64,000 bases of DNA, taken from the NCBI GenBank assembly GCA_019055375.1, contig JAHQIW010004522.1:1-64000 (forward strand), given 5' to 3'. Shown here piece after piece: positions 12,023 through 22,934 of this stretch. Below the pieces are notes generated by a model. The model ran no database searches, was not told where the DNA came from, and saw only the letters and a program-made list of their open reading frames with translations. Numbering within the stretch: the stretch's first letter is position 1; each line of letters starts with the position of its first letter. The position numbers were made by a program, and so were the translations under genes. Origin of the DNA: Parelaphostrongylus tenuis. Taxonomy: Eukaryota > Nematoda > Chromadorea > Rhabditida > Metastrongylidae.

Positions 12023-12906
12023 CTACCCAGATATTCATTTCAAACTAACACTATATCAGCTGTTTTTCCAGATCTTAAGATACGGTATACTGTAGTAAGT
12101 CATTCGCTGTAAGGTGCGCTAAGCATTCAACTTTCCTGACCAGCTTTGAATTCTTTGAATGCACATCTGCCTTTTTAATTCATCACGTTGGTGTCGGGAT
12201 CCTCCATGATAGGTGTGACACTAGTTTTTGAACTCTAGGGAACCAAATTGGTAATCCAAAGGCATCGTAACAAACCAAGGGTCACTTGCGCATTGCAGGA
12301 CATCTCTAGCCACTGCGCCTCACGCTCCTCATTGCAGACATGCGCATCGAAAACTATGAACCTGGCATCGGGAATTTGATGATGTTTAAATATATTGATA
12401 TTAACTGGACTACTGAACTTGACAGGCTTTCTAGCATCTCACGATATTGTATGCACAGTAGTACAAAAATATTACTACAGTAAAAGTATTATATAGAAAA
12501 ATAGGAAACAAAGCCATCAGTTTTTGAGCATACTGATGACAACACCTTGTAGGTACCTATATCTTGCACGAGGTTTTTGTAGTGTCGTGTAAACTTTTAT
12601 GTTAGACATACTGAACTTCTTATTACGTTGAGGAGCCTACACGAGAGAAAGGCAGCATGAGAGTCAATGAAATAAAGGTAGTTCAATCCACAGGCCTCGT
12701 AAATAGTAAACATATTAGTGCTATACTAGGCCAATAATCTACTACTATTTATCAGCCAAAAGCAGCTTACAACACTTCACTGTAACGCAGGTCAGATGTT
12801 TTATGCACACCAGGTAAGAGGCAATTAGATTGGTGCCCTATTGAGTTTCGATGGATTATTTAAATGACAAGAAGGCAGATTAAATGCGACATTTATTACG
12901 CAAACA
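12023..12906. other. Intergenic stretch, nothing recognised
   Basis: AT-rich sequence with many stops in all frames. No exon with good splice sites, RNA gene or clear repeat was seen. Confidence 0.5.
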
Positions 12907-12916
12907 TATCCGTGGG

Positions 12917-13217
12917 ATGAGCGCATGTGGCGCAGTGGTTAGAGGCGCCCTGCGTCGCACACGAGGGCAGTGGTTCGATCTCGCGCTCATGGCTCACCAT
13001 GCCATCCATCCCTCCGGGGTCGGTAAATTGGTACCAGACAGGTCTCAGACTTGTCTGGGAGGATAAGCAGCACTGACTCGGTTCAGCGGGAGGCCACCGC
13101 GAGTCATTGTAAAGGCCAGATGTGCATTCAATCACCTCAAACGAAGTTAAAAATTGAAGTCGAATGCATGGCGCATCCCTCAGGGATTGATCAACGCCGA
13201 GAGCTTTATCCTTTTTT
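12917..13217 (+). mobile_element. tRNA-derived SINE family 1, full-length with target-site duplication
   Basis: The head is tRNA-like: RNA polymerase III box A TGGCGCAGTGG at 12,928-12,938 and box B GGTTCGATCTC at 12,972-12,982, about 34 bp apart. A unique body follows (AAATTGGTACCAGAC, GGGAGGATAAGCAGC, GCATTCAATCACCTC), then a pyrimidine-rich 3' end. The element is bracketed by the perfect 9-bp repeat ATCCGTGGG at 12,908-12,916 and 13,218-13,226, so its borders are well defined (301 bp). Small open frames inside it are not genes. Confidence 0.85.
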
Positions 13218-13314
13218 ATCCGTGGGTTCTTTGGTCAATTTCCTTCGTTTACAAGAATTATAAATGTCTTGGTTCTTTTTTGCTATACGACGACTAATAA
13301 ATATTCGACCCCAT

Positions 13315-14410
13315 CTACTGGACAAGAATTTTTCATATTAGTGTGACTAATGATTCGAAAGCTCAGATCTCTGCCTACGCTTTAAAGGTCGATTTTTTTA
13401 AACACCCTCCTATAACGCTGCAGAGTCCAAGATAATGTTATGTTTTACGTCTGCCGTGTTCCTTGGTTTTTCTCACGCGTATAATTCGCTGGAAACACAA
13501 AAAACGTATCAACGTGTAGAGAAAATCTCGTAGTATCTGAGTCGCTCGTTTTATATGAAGTTTCTTTCAAAGCGGCGAAAACATCCCAATCGAATAACAA
13601 GATGATCCCACATGTCAAGCAATTCAACTCATCTATCGACTGTCCCGCCTCCCAACGCTTAAGTTAGCCGGTAAACAAGCTCGGCGGATATGTGAAATTC
13701 TCTTTTATTTTTTCTGCTACACTGCATTGATGCGCTATTTCTCAGAAGCGAAGCATAGCGGAATCAGTGGAACTTACGTTATCGAATGATTACTAGTAGT
13801 CTAAAGAAAGTGTCTGTTCGATGAGTTTTGAAGAGCAAATCTTTTCTTTCCCCTACAGCGCTATCAAAAGAAGACGTTCATTACGCCTTAATAGTTCTTT
13901 AATCATTCGTGAAGGAGCGATGACACACGAAAGTAGCACTTAGAAGTTTGTTACCGTGGACATACGTTTTAAAAAATTATGTAAACTCAGTAATGTATGA
14001 TTTCGATGTTGTTTCATTACATGACGTTTCTATGCACTGTCTTCTTCCAAATGAAGCATTAACCAACTCTTGATCGTTCACTGAGCATTCGTAAAGGAGC
14101 GGTGAAATCGAAGAAAGCACTTAGAACATAGTGACAGCGGACATTATTTATTTACTTATTCTTTTCCAAAAACCAAAAACAGTTTTTCCAAAAAGCAAAC
14201 ACATTTTTGAGCTCTTCGAGACTTGTGCTATTGAAAGAGTACTAGCAGTCTAAGGGAGAAGTTTTGTTCAACGAAATATAAGCGGGATAAGAAAAGAAAA
14301 CAAGTGATTGTGTGAAACACAATTCTACTTTGGATTTCACAGCGTCAGAAAAGGTGTTTTGAAAAACCGGCCACGTACGTCTCTAGCCAGAAACTTTCAA
14401 ATGAAAACTG
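13315..14410. repeat. Dispersed repeat R2, copy 2, containing units of the 185-bp repeat
   Basis: 13,315-13,800 matches 7515-8200 and 16,400-16,720. Later parts (for example CCGGCCACGTACGTCTCTAGCCAG near 14,370) match CGGCCACGTAGAGCAGTAGCCAG near 16,836. Embedded at about 13,850-14,160 are one to two units of the 185-bp repeat seen as a tandem array near 50 kb (GTAAACTCAGTAATG, CTTCTTCCAAATGAAGCA). Confidence 0.55.
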
Positions 14411-15863
14411 ACTACTATGACAGATTTTTATTCAGCGAATAAAGTCGATTATTCATTTGTCGCCATCTAACAGAAAATTACAAATATTCTTCATTGTCGC
14501 AAGTACGCCCTCCTCAATTGTTTGCCGATTATCAAGTGTAGGAGAGTTGTCGGATGTCCAACAACGATATACACTTGAACGCTAATCCCTCAGCAGAGTC
14601 GTATAAGCTGAGAAGGAGTTCCATATTTCCATTGGGCGAAAGACTAATGAAGTAAACAAATGTGGTGTACCACAGCCGACTCAGAAGAAGCATACTTGTA
14701 GAGCGGCCATCGTCCATTCACTGGTAGCTGCTCTCGCCACAATCTGATATTCATCTAAGCCGACTGCTCCGACATAACAGGAGAAAAGTCTAGTCAGACT
14801 AGCAAATCAAATGAATAAAAAAATGTCGGCGTTTTTATGATTATCTAAGAGTCATTTAAGTAGAAAGTGTCATTCTCATTCATTTTCAAGAAAAGGACAT
14901 TTTAACGACTCAGTTCGAGAGTAATAATTGAAACGGTACAAGTTTTAGAATTTTAAATGTAAAGATACCGAAAAACGATCATTTCAAAAGGTGCTATTCT
15001 AGCGATGTTATACTTCACTGCTTTTGACTCGAAAAATTCTACATCGTAGCAATTATAGTCTGCGAAGAATAATTCAAATTACCACGGCTTTGAAAAAGTC
15101 GATTCGCTACAATCGTGATATACCTATCATTAGTTCTGTTTAAACCTAACAATCTGGACCGATGTTGACCATCTTAGATTATTTTGAGTAACGAAATCAT
15201 TTGAAAATTTTTGTTACATTATTGACAGGATTAATAATAATGTTTTCGACGTTGGCCTATCTTCTGCTAAGGCATCATTGATCTTGACTTTTTTGATATA
15301 TCTCATTTTTTCTGGAAGCCAATAGAGTATTTATTTCCATGACATACATGGTCCTTTAGAGGGCTACTCCCCTATGATGCAAAGTCAAACTAACAAATTT
15401 ACACCTAACATAGAGGACCTCAGTTCACTACGTCACTTTCTCTTCATTCTATACAAGTCCATTTGAGTTTTGTACTAGTATGACTAACCTCTAAAACCGA
15501 TTTTATAATAAGCACAGCGTTGATCGAATAGCCGGCTGTTTCTGATGGAAAGAGACCGGGCTGTCAACAACAAGACGTGTACAGCGCAATATTGACCAAA
15601 ATTTCCGGTGTTTTCGCTTTCTGCAAAGCCTGGAAAGGTCAAACTGACATACAATCTGTTTAGTCATGCCATCTGATAAGCTATACAAAAGAAAACCTGA
15701 TGGAAACCTTTTCAAATGACAAATCAAAAACGTTTTCGAACATTCATCGTTTTAATCCATAAGAATTCTGTATACCTCTCCACTCGACAGCTTTTTATAG
15801 ACCTCGCTCGAAGCAATAATACTCTGATTATGATATAACATGTTTTGAGCTGTTAAGGTCTAA

Positions 15864-15911
15864 GTGCGGGACAGGCGCCTGTTTCGTCTCACGTGGACTC
15901 CTCAATAGCAC
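15864..15911 (-). ncRNA. Hammerhead-ribozyme relic in left arm of FB3 copy 2
   Basis: On the minus strand: stem I GUGCUA (15,911-15,906) against CCGCAC (15,869-15,864), four of six positions paired; core UUGAGGA (15,905-15,899; C3 is U); stem II starting GUC and closing with GAC; GAAA (15,885-15,882); stem III CAGG-CG-CCUG (15,881-15,872); and U-C completing a GUC cleavage triplet at 15,870. It mirrors the fold in the opposite arm. Confidence 0.58.
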
Positions 15912-16132
15912 AGTTCCTAGATTAAGCCGAATCCTTGAGGTTATACTTCTCTATGAAGGAATCGACGCTGAGCAATAAATCACCGCAAGTCAGGTGATAG
16001 TATCCCCTGACCGTGAAGAGACCAACAGTCGAGCTTGTGACTGCGGAAAAGATCATACCTTTCATTTATTATTCAGAGTCGATTCCTTTATAGAGGAGTT
16101 TAGTCTCAAGGGATCGGCTGAACCGATGAACT

Positions 16133-16178
16133 GTGTTACTAAAGAGTCCTGAGGAAGAAACAGACGTCTGTCTAGCAC
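16133..16178 (+). ncRNA. Hammerhead ribozyme, type I, near-consensus
   Basis: Elements in canonical order: stem I 5' GUGUUA (16,133-16,138) pairs fully (one G-U) with UAGCAC (16,173-16,178); core CUAAAGA (16,139-16,145; consensus CUGANGA, so G5 is A); stem II GUCC/GGAA (16,146-16,149 and 16,153-16,156) with loop UGA and a G-A mismatch at the base; GAAA (16,157-16,160); palindromic stem III CAGA-CG-UCUG (16,161-16,170); U-C making a GUC site with cleavage predicted after 16,172. Short palindromic stem III is typical of hammerheads in retroelements, which can work as dimers (family knowledge). The G5A change probably makes this copy inactive. Confidence 0.7.
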
Positions 16179-16399
16179 GTAGACGTAACGGCTCAAAGTA
16201 TGTTTAATCAATATCAGCCTGGCTACTGGCGAAATGCCGGCCAGCCTGGGGTCGAAAGTTTTCCATGTTACCGAACATTTTTGAATTCAGAATTCATCGT
16301 TTCGTTCTCTTCAACGATTCCAATATTTTCTTAAGAAATCTTAGGCTCTTCTATGTTCTTCCGAGACAAATGATGAAATGACTCCTTTCGGTGAATCAA

Positions 16400-16880
16400 C
16401 TTGTTCAATATACTTCTATTAATCATTTTAAAGCTTAAATCTCTGAATACTTCCTACGTGCTTCTTTTTGAAACGCTATTTTATAACGTTCTAGCATACA
16501 AAGTGGAAATATGTTTTACACCGCCGCGCGCTCTATTACTTCCTTGGAAGCACAAAAAGTATATAAATGCGTAGAGGAAATCTTTAGTATCAGAGTCACA
16601 CATACTACCTGATAAGCAAATGCTCCGCTTCTGTGGAAGAATCTTATTTTAGCTGTTACACTGCAAGAAAACGATCTTTTCAGAAAATAAGCACAGCACT
16701 ATTATCGTCGAAGCTTATCCTCTGTAATGTTTACTTATAATTTGAACGAGTGCTGTTCAGCGAGAAATATGCGTGTGTGAAATACAAATGTTTTCTTTCT
16801 GCTAATGCGTTTTAAGAAGACATTTTCAGGAAACGGCCACGTAGAGCAGTAGCCAGAGTTTAACCTCTTAAATGATTAAT
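16400..16880. repeat. Dispersed repeat R2, copy 3
   Basis: Aligns with 13,315-13,560 (TATAACG, GTTTTAC, GCGTAGAGGAAATCT against GTGTAGAGAAAATCT) and with 14,370-14,400. It is diverged and non-coding. Confidence 0.5.
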
Positions 16881-18584
16881 ACTACTCCAATGAAAAGAAC
16901 TTGTCCTGCTAAAGGGACCATTTTTCATTTGTTCTCGCATGACATAAAAGAACTAGACTCACCGCACACTCTTACATGGGTAGCAATGTGCCTGAGTGAG
17001 GTTGAACAAAATCAGTTTGAGGTATGGTTCCAAGTCACGTGTGATCACATAATACTCTCTTCTACAAGTTGTATTTCGGTTTTGGAAAACCATCCTAGAA
17101 TTCCTTAAATACGAGCCGTTTAATTCATGCAAAGAAGCATAGAGAAACACGTGCACTTTTCGGTAATAAAATTTCTTTCAAACTAAGTGTCTAACTTAAG
17201 TGGAGAAAGCGAGAGAATTCAAAAGTAAGAAAAAAATAGGCACTAAAAAATTCGGAAAAAAGTGTGCGCACGCGCCTATTTCCGTGCACAGACACCTCTT
17301 ATTCATGGAATTTTACGGCTCTTGAAGCGCTTGAAGAGTTATACACGCCAACACTCAAGGCTCTTGCGAAAAAATAGCTATTCTTCCAATAAAGTAAATG
17401 TCATCGGTACTCATGTCGCCATCCCTATCGTTAACATGTATTGTGCAATTTTACGACTCGTGTGGATCATACAAACTGTTACGATCTAGCCGGCATTCCA
17501 GAAAACTAAGAAACTTTATTTACAACAGCTACTCTCTTGTGTAAAGAAGGAAAACGACAAGAGAAATCCATGAATCTGGCGTGAAATTAGCCATTTTCAG
17601 TACTCTGAAGCTGCCTACTTGTTACGGCCTTAGACCATCCATCACGTGTCCAAACGACAAATTGAGCGTATATGAAGCACCTCTCATCTTAGCTCTCTTT
17701 ATTAGAGAAATAATCAAAGCTTTTGAGCATTAATTCAGAACGACTGATTTGGAGAACTCAGTAGCAGTGACTGAATTGCCACCGCATAGTCTGCTAGCTA
17801 GTTCGTAACCACTTATATGACGGCCAGTGCAAGCGAAAAATTGCACTGTATGTCCTAACGGAACAGATGGCGATCGCATGGATGATTCGTGCACAACGTG
17901 GTTAATCTTTGTTAAAGCATGTGTGGATGAATAAGTTGACTGAATGAGAACGGCACCCTAGTTTCATAAAAATGAGCACTTTGTTGGGAAACTCAAGGTC
18001 AAACAAAGCACTGCAGTACAAGCAAGCACTGATTTTAAGAACATAAGGGAGAATACTTTGAATTAGAAGTGAGTACCTTGAAACGCAAATCTAATACAAT
18101 AGCGAATAAGGTATTAGAATCATTCTGAATGGGTTGTAAAAATCCAAAATTGCATTGCAAAAGGCATGTCTTGTAATTAGGCGTGACCTCGCGCCGTTTC
18201 TCAGGCTCACTTTTCTGACCTGAGTCATACACATGCCTAACTCATGAAGAACATTTTGTATACGTGGTCTCCGATGAATAACTAAAAAACGTAGAAAAAA
18301 GGAGACGATTAGTGTTTGAATAAGCCTTGCTACTACGAAGAATTATTTTGTAGCTTTTGTCTCCTACTGAAACTATAGAAAATGTTTGACTTCATAAACA
18401 CTACGTCAACTTAGTCATTCCATGATCTGAAGAAGGCGAATCAAACCCTAACATCAGCCATCATTGTATTGAATATCTTGTTGTTGACAGCTCCGTATCT
18501 GCTCATCAGAAAAATAGTATTTTAGAACATCTACTGTTTTTACTAAATTTTTCACTCTTTTATGGTGTTTCATATATACTTGAG
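16881..18584. other. Intergenic stretch without recognised features
   Basis: Short open frames occur (for example 16,872-17,108 and 17,262-17,489) but none has splice-site support or family resemblance. I see no RNA gene and no clear repeat. Confidence 0.45.
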
Positions 18585-19300
18585 AGAATTGAGTGATGAG
18601 CAAAAATACGACCTCAGACGGAAGTCGAACCCTTGCTTCATCCATACCGGGAACGCGTGCTAGCACTACACCACAGAGTTACATTCGAGCCACCACTCGT
18701 TCTTCAATATCTCTATGATAGCTGTCAACCACCAATGTTTTTAACAGGCTTGGTCGTGTATGCGATTTCGCTTTGTAAGCCCGGTTGAGCTGACAGCCAT
18801 TGTGATAAGTAATACTCGAAATTTCTAGTATTTTCACTGCTTTTTTCGCACTGTTGTGATGCTGCATATATACCTAAGAGAACTGAGTGGTGAGCAAAAA
18901 TACGACCTTAGACGGGAGTCGAACCCGAGTTTCATCCATACGGGGGACGCGTGCTAGTTCTAAATAGAAGATAGATAAAAACGTAATAAGTAAAAGACTA
19001 GAAGACTAAGACTACTCATAAAGACTACTACTACTAGATATAAATACTAGAAATTTCGAGTATTACTAATTATAATGGCCGTCAGCTCAACTGGGCTCAT
19101 AAGGCGAAATCGCATACCCGACCAAGCCTGTTAAAAATGTTGGTGGCTGACAGCTATCCTAGAGATATTAAAGAGTGAGTGGTGGCGATAATGTAGCCCA
19201 GTGGTGCAGTGGCAGCACGCGTCCAAGATATGGATGGAACGCGAGTTCGACTCCCATCTGAGGTCGTATTTTTGCTCACCACTCAATTCTCTCGAGGATT
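18585..19300. mobile_element. Inverted duplication built from SINE family 2
   Basis: Left arm 18,585-18,840 and right arm about 19,045-19,300 are inverted. Both contain the tRNA-like head (box A on the plus-strand copy near 19,201-19,211: TGGTGCAGTGG; box B GAGTTCGACTCCC near 19,251), the tail TTGCTCACCACTCAATTCT, and the adjoining block AACAGGCTTGGTCG / CGACCAAGCCTGTT. A further minus-strand SINE head lies between them at about 18,880-18,965. The repeated tRNA-like heads are SINEs, not tRNA genes: no acceptor-stem pairing was found. Confidence 0.65.
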
Positions 19301-19673
19301 TTGAAACTTAATCGATAAAAACTGATGTTTTACATGCTGCAATATGTTCCTCTTCTACACAAATAGGCACCTAATTAACGATTCTATTCGAATGAAAGAC
19401 AAGTCAATTATCTATTTACAAACAACTGGTAAAACTCTGAATCAAAATTTTTATCTGTATGACCTGATTTCTTCAGAAGATCGCTCCTCCAATTAGGAAT
19501 CGCGATCCATACAAAAAAGCATTGCTTATTTTTGTCAAGTAGCAATAGACATATGGTTATGTACAAATCAGTCATTACAAACCGGCAAAAAGGCTATTTC
19601 TAGGCACTGTTTAAAGCTGAAAACAAAACCCGTCAGTGAGAAGTTAAAACCCTATAAATCGACTTTTGCGTAT

Positions 19674-22600
19674 TCAGCGAGTCTGCCTTGTTTTTTCCGA
19701 TACCCGAACAGGACATTTTCTTTCACATCTGAAACGAATTAGAATGTAGGTGAAGAGCATGATGATCACAGAGACGACGATCAAAAGGCATTCAAGTCGT
19801 AGAAATTTGTTGAAGCGGACAATTGGTAGGTTTGATTCTATAAGTACTCGAACTTCAGCCGATGCATCTCTTCCTAAGAGATCGTAGTTTATGAGACGCA
19901 CTACGTACTCGCACTGAGTCCCGGGGAACGTCACCTCGACAGACATTGCGGTCTGGAACATCTTCACTAACACTAAGCGTTATAAAGGTAGAAACATAAC
20001 TCAAAAAAGGGAAATGAACTCACCGCTTTGACATTGACGATTTGTCTTCGCATTTGACACCCATTATTGTGAGTTAAAGCATAGTAGACAACTTGATAGA
20101 AGAGAACATTTTGTGGATCAGTAGAGGGTTTCCAGGAAATCAATCCTGTTCCATTTGGGCGATGAACAATAGCTAGATCGGACACTGGTTCGGGTACTAA
20201 AAGTGGGAAAGAATTTCATCTGAAAGCATTGAAGATTAAATGGTAACTCTCAACTTACAACATTGAAGTGATCCACGTCCGTAAACATCTTTACACTGAA
20301 GTGATCGAAAGTGTGTTGTTAACGATTTGCTGGTTTGAGTCTTATCGGCCGAAACGGCAGCTATCGTTACCAAGTAACTAGTGTCAAATTCGAGATTTGG
20401 TAGAATAATAGATGGCGATGAGTCCTAAGGAAATGAGTTAACGAACTGAAAACCGAACGAGATTTTTTTGGTCAGATGGAGTGAACTAACCAAAGTGATC
20501 TCGGTGGTGATTTGAGAAGTACTGTTACTCAGTTGAAGTCTATAGTAACATGAATCCAAAGGTGTTCGAGACCATTGAAGGTGCGCAACAACTCCACGGT
20601 CCGAGTTGTAACCGTTGCTGATCTTGAGAGAGTTTGCTAAAATCCTCAGATTTTTCTTATGACGCGTGAGTAATCCTTTGAGCATTCTACTACTCCACAC
20701 TGTTTGTTGAACACTCCGCAATGAAAAAGGGCTTCAAAAAGCAAGCTTGCTTTGATTTCGCTATTCGCGGTATGATTTTAGTGAACGCTCAACATTCTTT
20801 CCAAGTGAATCAAGGCCCATTATTTTTTACCAAAGCAAATACGCAATCACCTGGAGCTTTCGGCGTCAAATTGTTGGAGATTTCTGTCCATTTACTAGCG
20901 ACTGTATCGCCCAGTTTACCACTCGGTCCAACAGCTGTAACCATAAACCGATACTGAATTCCAGGAAAGAGTCCTCTAACTCTCAAGAGTGTATCATGCT
21001 CTACCTGAAATCTATCAACACTACAAACTTGAAATTATGCGAAATTTACGAACAAATGAAGCCTAAAATTTCTTTATGAATCTACTTAACGCGCTGGGTA
21101 CGGGCTCAGCACTTCTTTGACTCAGTTCCTACTCTTGAAGGATCATCCACTGGGGTCTTTCAACTATTATGGATTCAAATACTCAAGAAATTTGACTTCA
21201 TGAACAACGTTGAATGCCAAAAGACCAGGTTTGCCCTGGGATCACGGGGTAGTTCTACCAGGGTGTTCTCTGGTCTTCACTAGAGATAGTCGTCAGCTTT
21301 CGCGGATTTGCGGACAGTTATTTCACTACCTAAGAATTACGTGAGCTCAGTTTATTCTATTGGAGATTTGAAAAGTGATTGTTTGCATATTGACTGCATC
21401 CCGAACCACTTGCGCTTCTTGCGCTACATTGTTTAGAATAAAGTTGCTTATGTTCGCTTACCGAAGCTGTAATCCATTGGCTTTCCTCATGGTGTCCTTT
21501 CGCTACGGTTCGTTGCTTCCATTGAACTACGAACCTTAAACTTATCCAAAAATTTCATCCCAAACATGAGAAATTCAATTAGAAATCTATCGACAAGTCA
21601 ATTTACCTGGCCGGTCCAACGGGTCTTATGAGTGAGATGCTAAGAAAACCGTCAACAGATTCACCGAATTCTTCGTCCACTACTGAGTTCTGACACAGTA
21701 GTAGGATCGATGACATCACATTTGAGCCAGTTTTTGCTAAATCCGCTAATGAATGACATGAACCTCAAAGCTAGCTGGTTTTCATTCGCAATTCTCGTCT
21801 GAGGAGTGCACGCTACAATACGATAAGATAACGAACCGCTGTCGGCAGTGCTGATGGCCCAAAAACGTAAACCATCATGAGTTGGTGAGCTATGTGCCAG
21901 AACTCGTGCGTGTCCTCGTGTATGAAGTCGACGATTTGTTGGCATCCAGACTCGCACTAAACGATTGCAGTCTGATCTGATGATTTCCGAAAGATTTTCG
22001 ACAGCGATTCATTAACAGGAGATCTTACAGCTTCACAGTCAGTGTTATTGACGCTTAGAAACTCTTCGGTGGTACCATCGAGAAGTTGTCGGCTCATCAA
22101 AACACCATACTGAAAAAAGTTTTGGTTTTTTCTGAGAGATTTTTAAGCCTTTTCGAGGCTTGGTATGTCAGTGGCTTACTTACGTTCTCATTATGAAGTC
22201 CCTCGGAATACCCTACTCTCGACTATTCATATAGATCTCGCTTAAAACAGTGATAATGTGGTAACATGATAACATGTTTGAGCCTGTTATGAGGTCTAAT
22301 ACGGCACTTATGCTGTGCTGCAGTATACAGTATCCATACAGGAGTCTGTCTAGTACCGTATAAGTGCCGTATCAAACCTCATAACAGGCTCAAACATATT
22401 ATCATGTTATCAGATTATCTCTCAGGATATGTCGAAACTTTAAGCCGAGGTTCATAAAAACAGTCCATTAAAGGGCAATGTCTAAATAGTTGATGACAAC
22501 CGCGTGGCATCGGCTGTAAAACGGCTCAGACGGCATACCACGTTGTGTGGTCTTAACATTCTATGTCTTCCCGTTCCCTACCATCTAGGGATGACCGTTG

Positions 22601-22934
22601 GGGCGTGTGACTCTGATGAGGCGGGCGAGACCGCCAAAACGTGCGTAAGTCCCTGACATACGAAACCTCGAAAAGGCCTAGAAGTCATACAGAATATATT
22701 GAAGTTCTGAAACGGGTTTAAAAAAAGACGAATAAAGAGCAATTATTATTATCTAGACAAAAAGTATTAATACATAGAAATTTTCATGTTAAAGGGCCCT
22801 CTTACCTTCTGTGTGCACATTGCTTGACATTGTGCTAAACGAAAATAATGTGCGTAGTCAATCTGAATATACGGTAGCATAGGGAACGCAACTAACGCAT
22901 GCTGCAACATTATCATCACACACAACTGCCGCAT
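19674..22934 (-). CDS. kal-1: Anosmin-1/KAL-1-like FN3 protein with C-terminal membrane segment
   Basis: Ten exons on the minus strand: 22934-22806, 22109-22029, 21956-about 21833, about 21745-21607, 21534-21462, 21004-20851, 20636-20491, 20424-20259, 20196-20024, 19961-19674. Order of parts: hydrophobic start MRQLCVMIMLQHALVAFPML; cysteine box with AQCQAMC and DCEACESGC; FN3-1 (FVVQWKQR, then PGIQYRFMVTAVGPSG); FN3-2 (SLKISNGY, LQWSRTPLDSCYYRLQL, DTSYLVTIAAVSAD); FN3-3 (DLAIVHRPNGTGLISWKPS, QCEYVVRLINYDL); a membrane-spanning run LLIVVSVIIMLFTYILI; a short basic tail. Anosmin-1 binds heparan sulfate and modulates FGF signalling in neurite branching and migration (family knowledge). The order cysteine box then FN3, with an FVVQ...QYRF pattern like FN3-1 of anosmin, supports the call. 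No WAP domain is seen between the cysteine box and FN3-1. The exon 3/4 boundary is uncertain. An AG directly precedes the ATG and could be a spliced-leader acceptor. Confidence 0.8.
22145..22680. mobile_element. Foldback element in kal-1-like intron 1, with nested FB3 remnant
   Basis: The outer arms 22,145-22,193 and about 22,637-22,679 are inverted (GCCTTTTCGAGG...TATGTCAG against CTGACATA...CCTCGAAAAGGC). Inside, 22,245-22,312 and 22,360-22,425 form a second inverted pair with the FB3 end motif (AACATGTTTGAGCCTGTTATGAGGT), so a degenerate FB3 copy is nested. A hammerhead-like fold overlaps the right outer arm. Confidence 0.6.
22609..22651 (+). ncRNA. Hammerhead-like ribozyme relic, second sequence type
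   Basis: In order: stem I GACU (22,609-22,612) pairs with AGUC (22,648-22,651); perfect core CUGAUGA (22,613-22,619); perfect 5-bp stem II GGCGG/CCGCC (22,620-22,624 and 22,631-22,635) with loop GCGAGA; AAAA where GAAA is required (22,636-22,639, so G12 is A); stem III ACG-UG-CGU; and GUA as an allowed NUH cleavage site ending at 22,647. G12 is the catalytic general base in hammerheads, so this copy should be dead. It lies antisense in intron 1 of the kal-1-like gene. Confidence 0.55.

Larger units (their letters stand above)
15795..16225. mobile_element. Foldback element FB3, copy 2 (carries the best hammerhead fold)
   Basis: Left end AACATGTTTTGAGC near 15,838 and right end GGCTCAAAGTATGTTT near 16,192 are inverted. 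Internal inverted blocks include GAATCCTTGAGGTTATACTTC near 15,930 against TAGTCTCAAGGGATCGGCTG near 16,100. Both arms contain a hammerhead fold oriented from the centre outward (15,911-15,864 minus; 16,133-16,178 plus). It is about 430 bp, intergenic and non-coding. Confidence 0.65.

Noticed and set aside
12884..13263. Three open frames around a tRNA-like sequence
   Set aside because: All lie within or across a SINE with defined target duplication.
18600..18690. Possible tRNA gene on the minus strand
   Set aside because: Boxes A and B are present, but the acceptor stem does not pair and the same sequence recurs with a SINE tail.
21661..21957. 99-codon minus-strand frame
   Set aside because: It overlaps exons 3 and 4 of the kal-1-like gene in a different phase; the cysteine-box frame and FN3 phase match fit the gene better.
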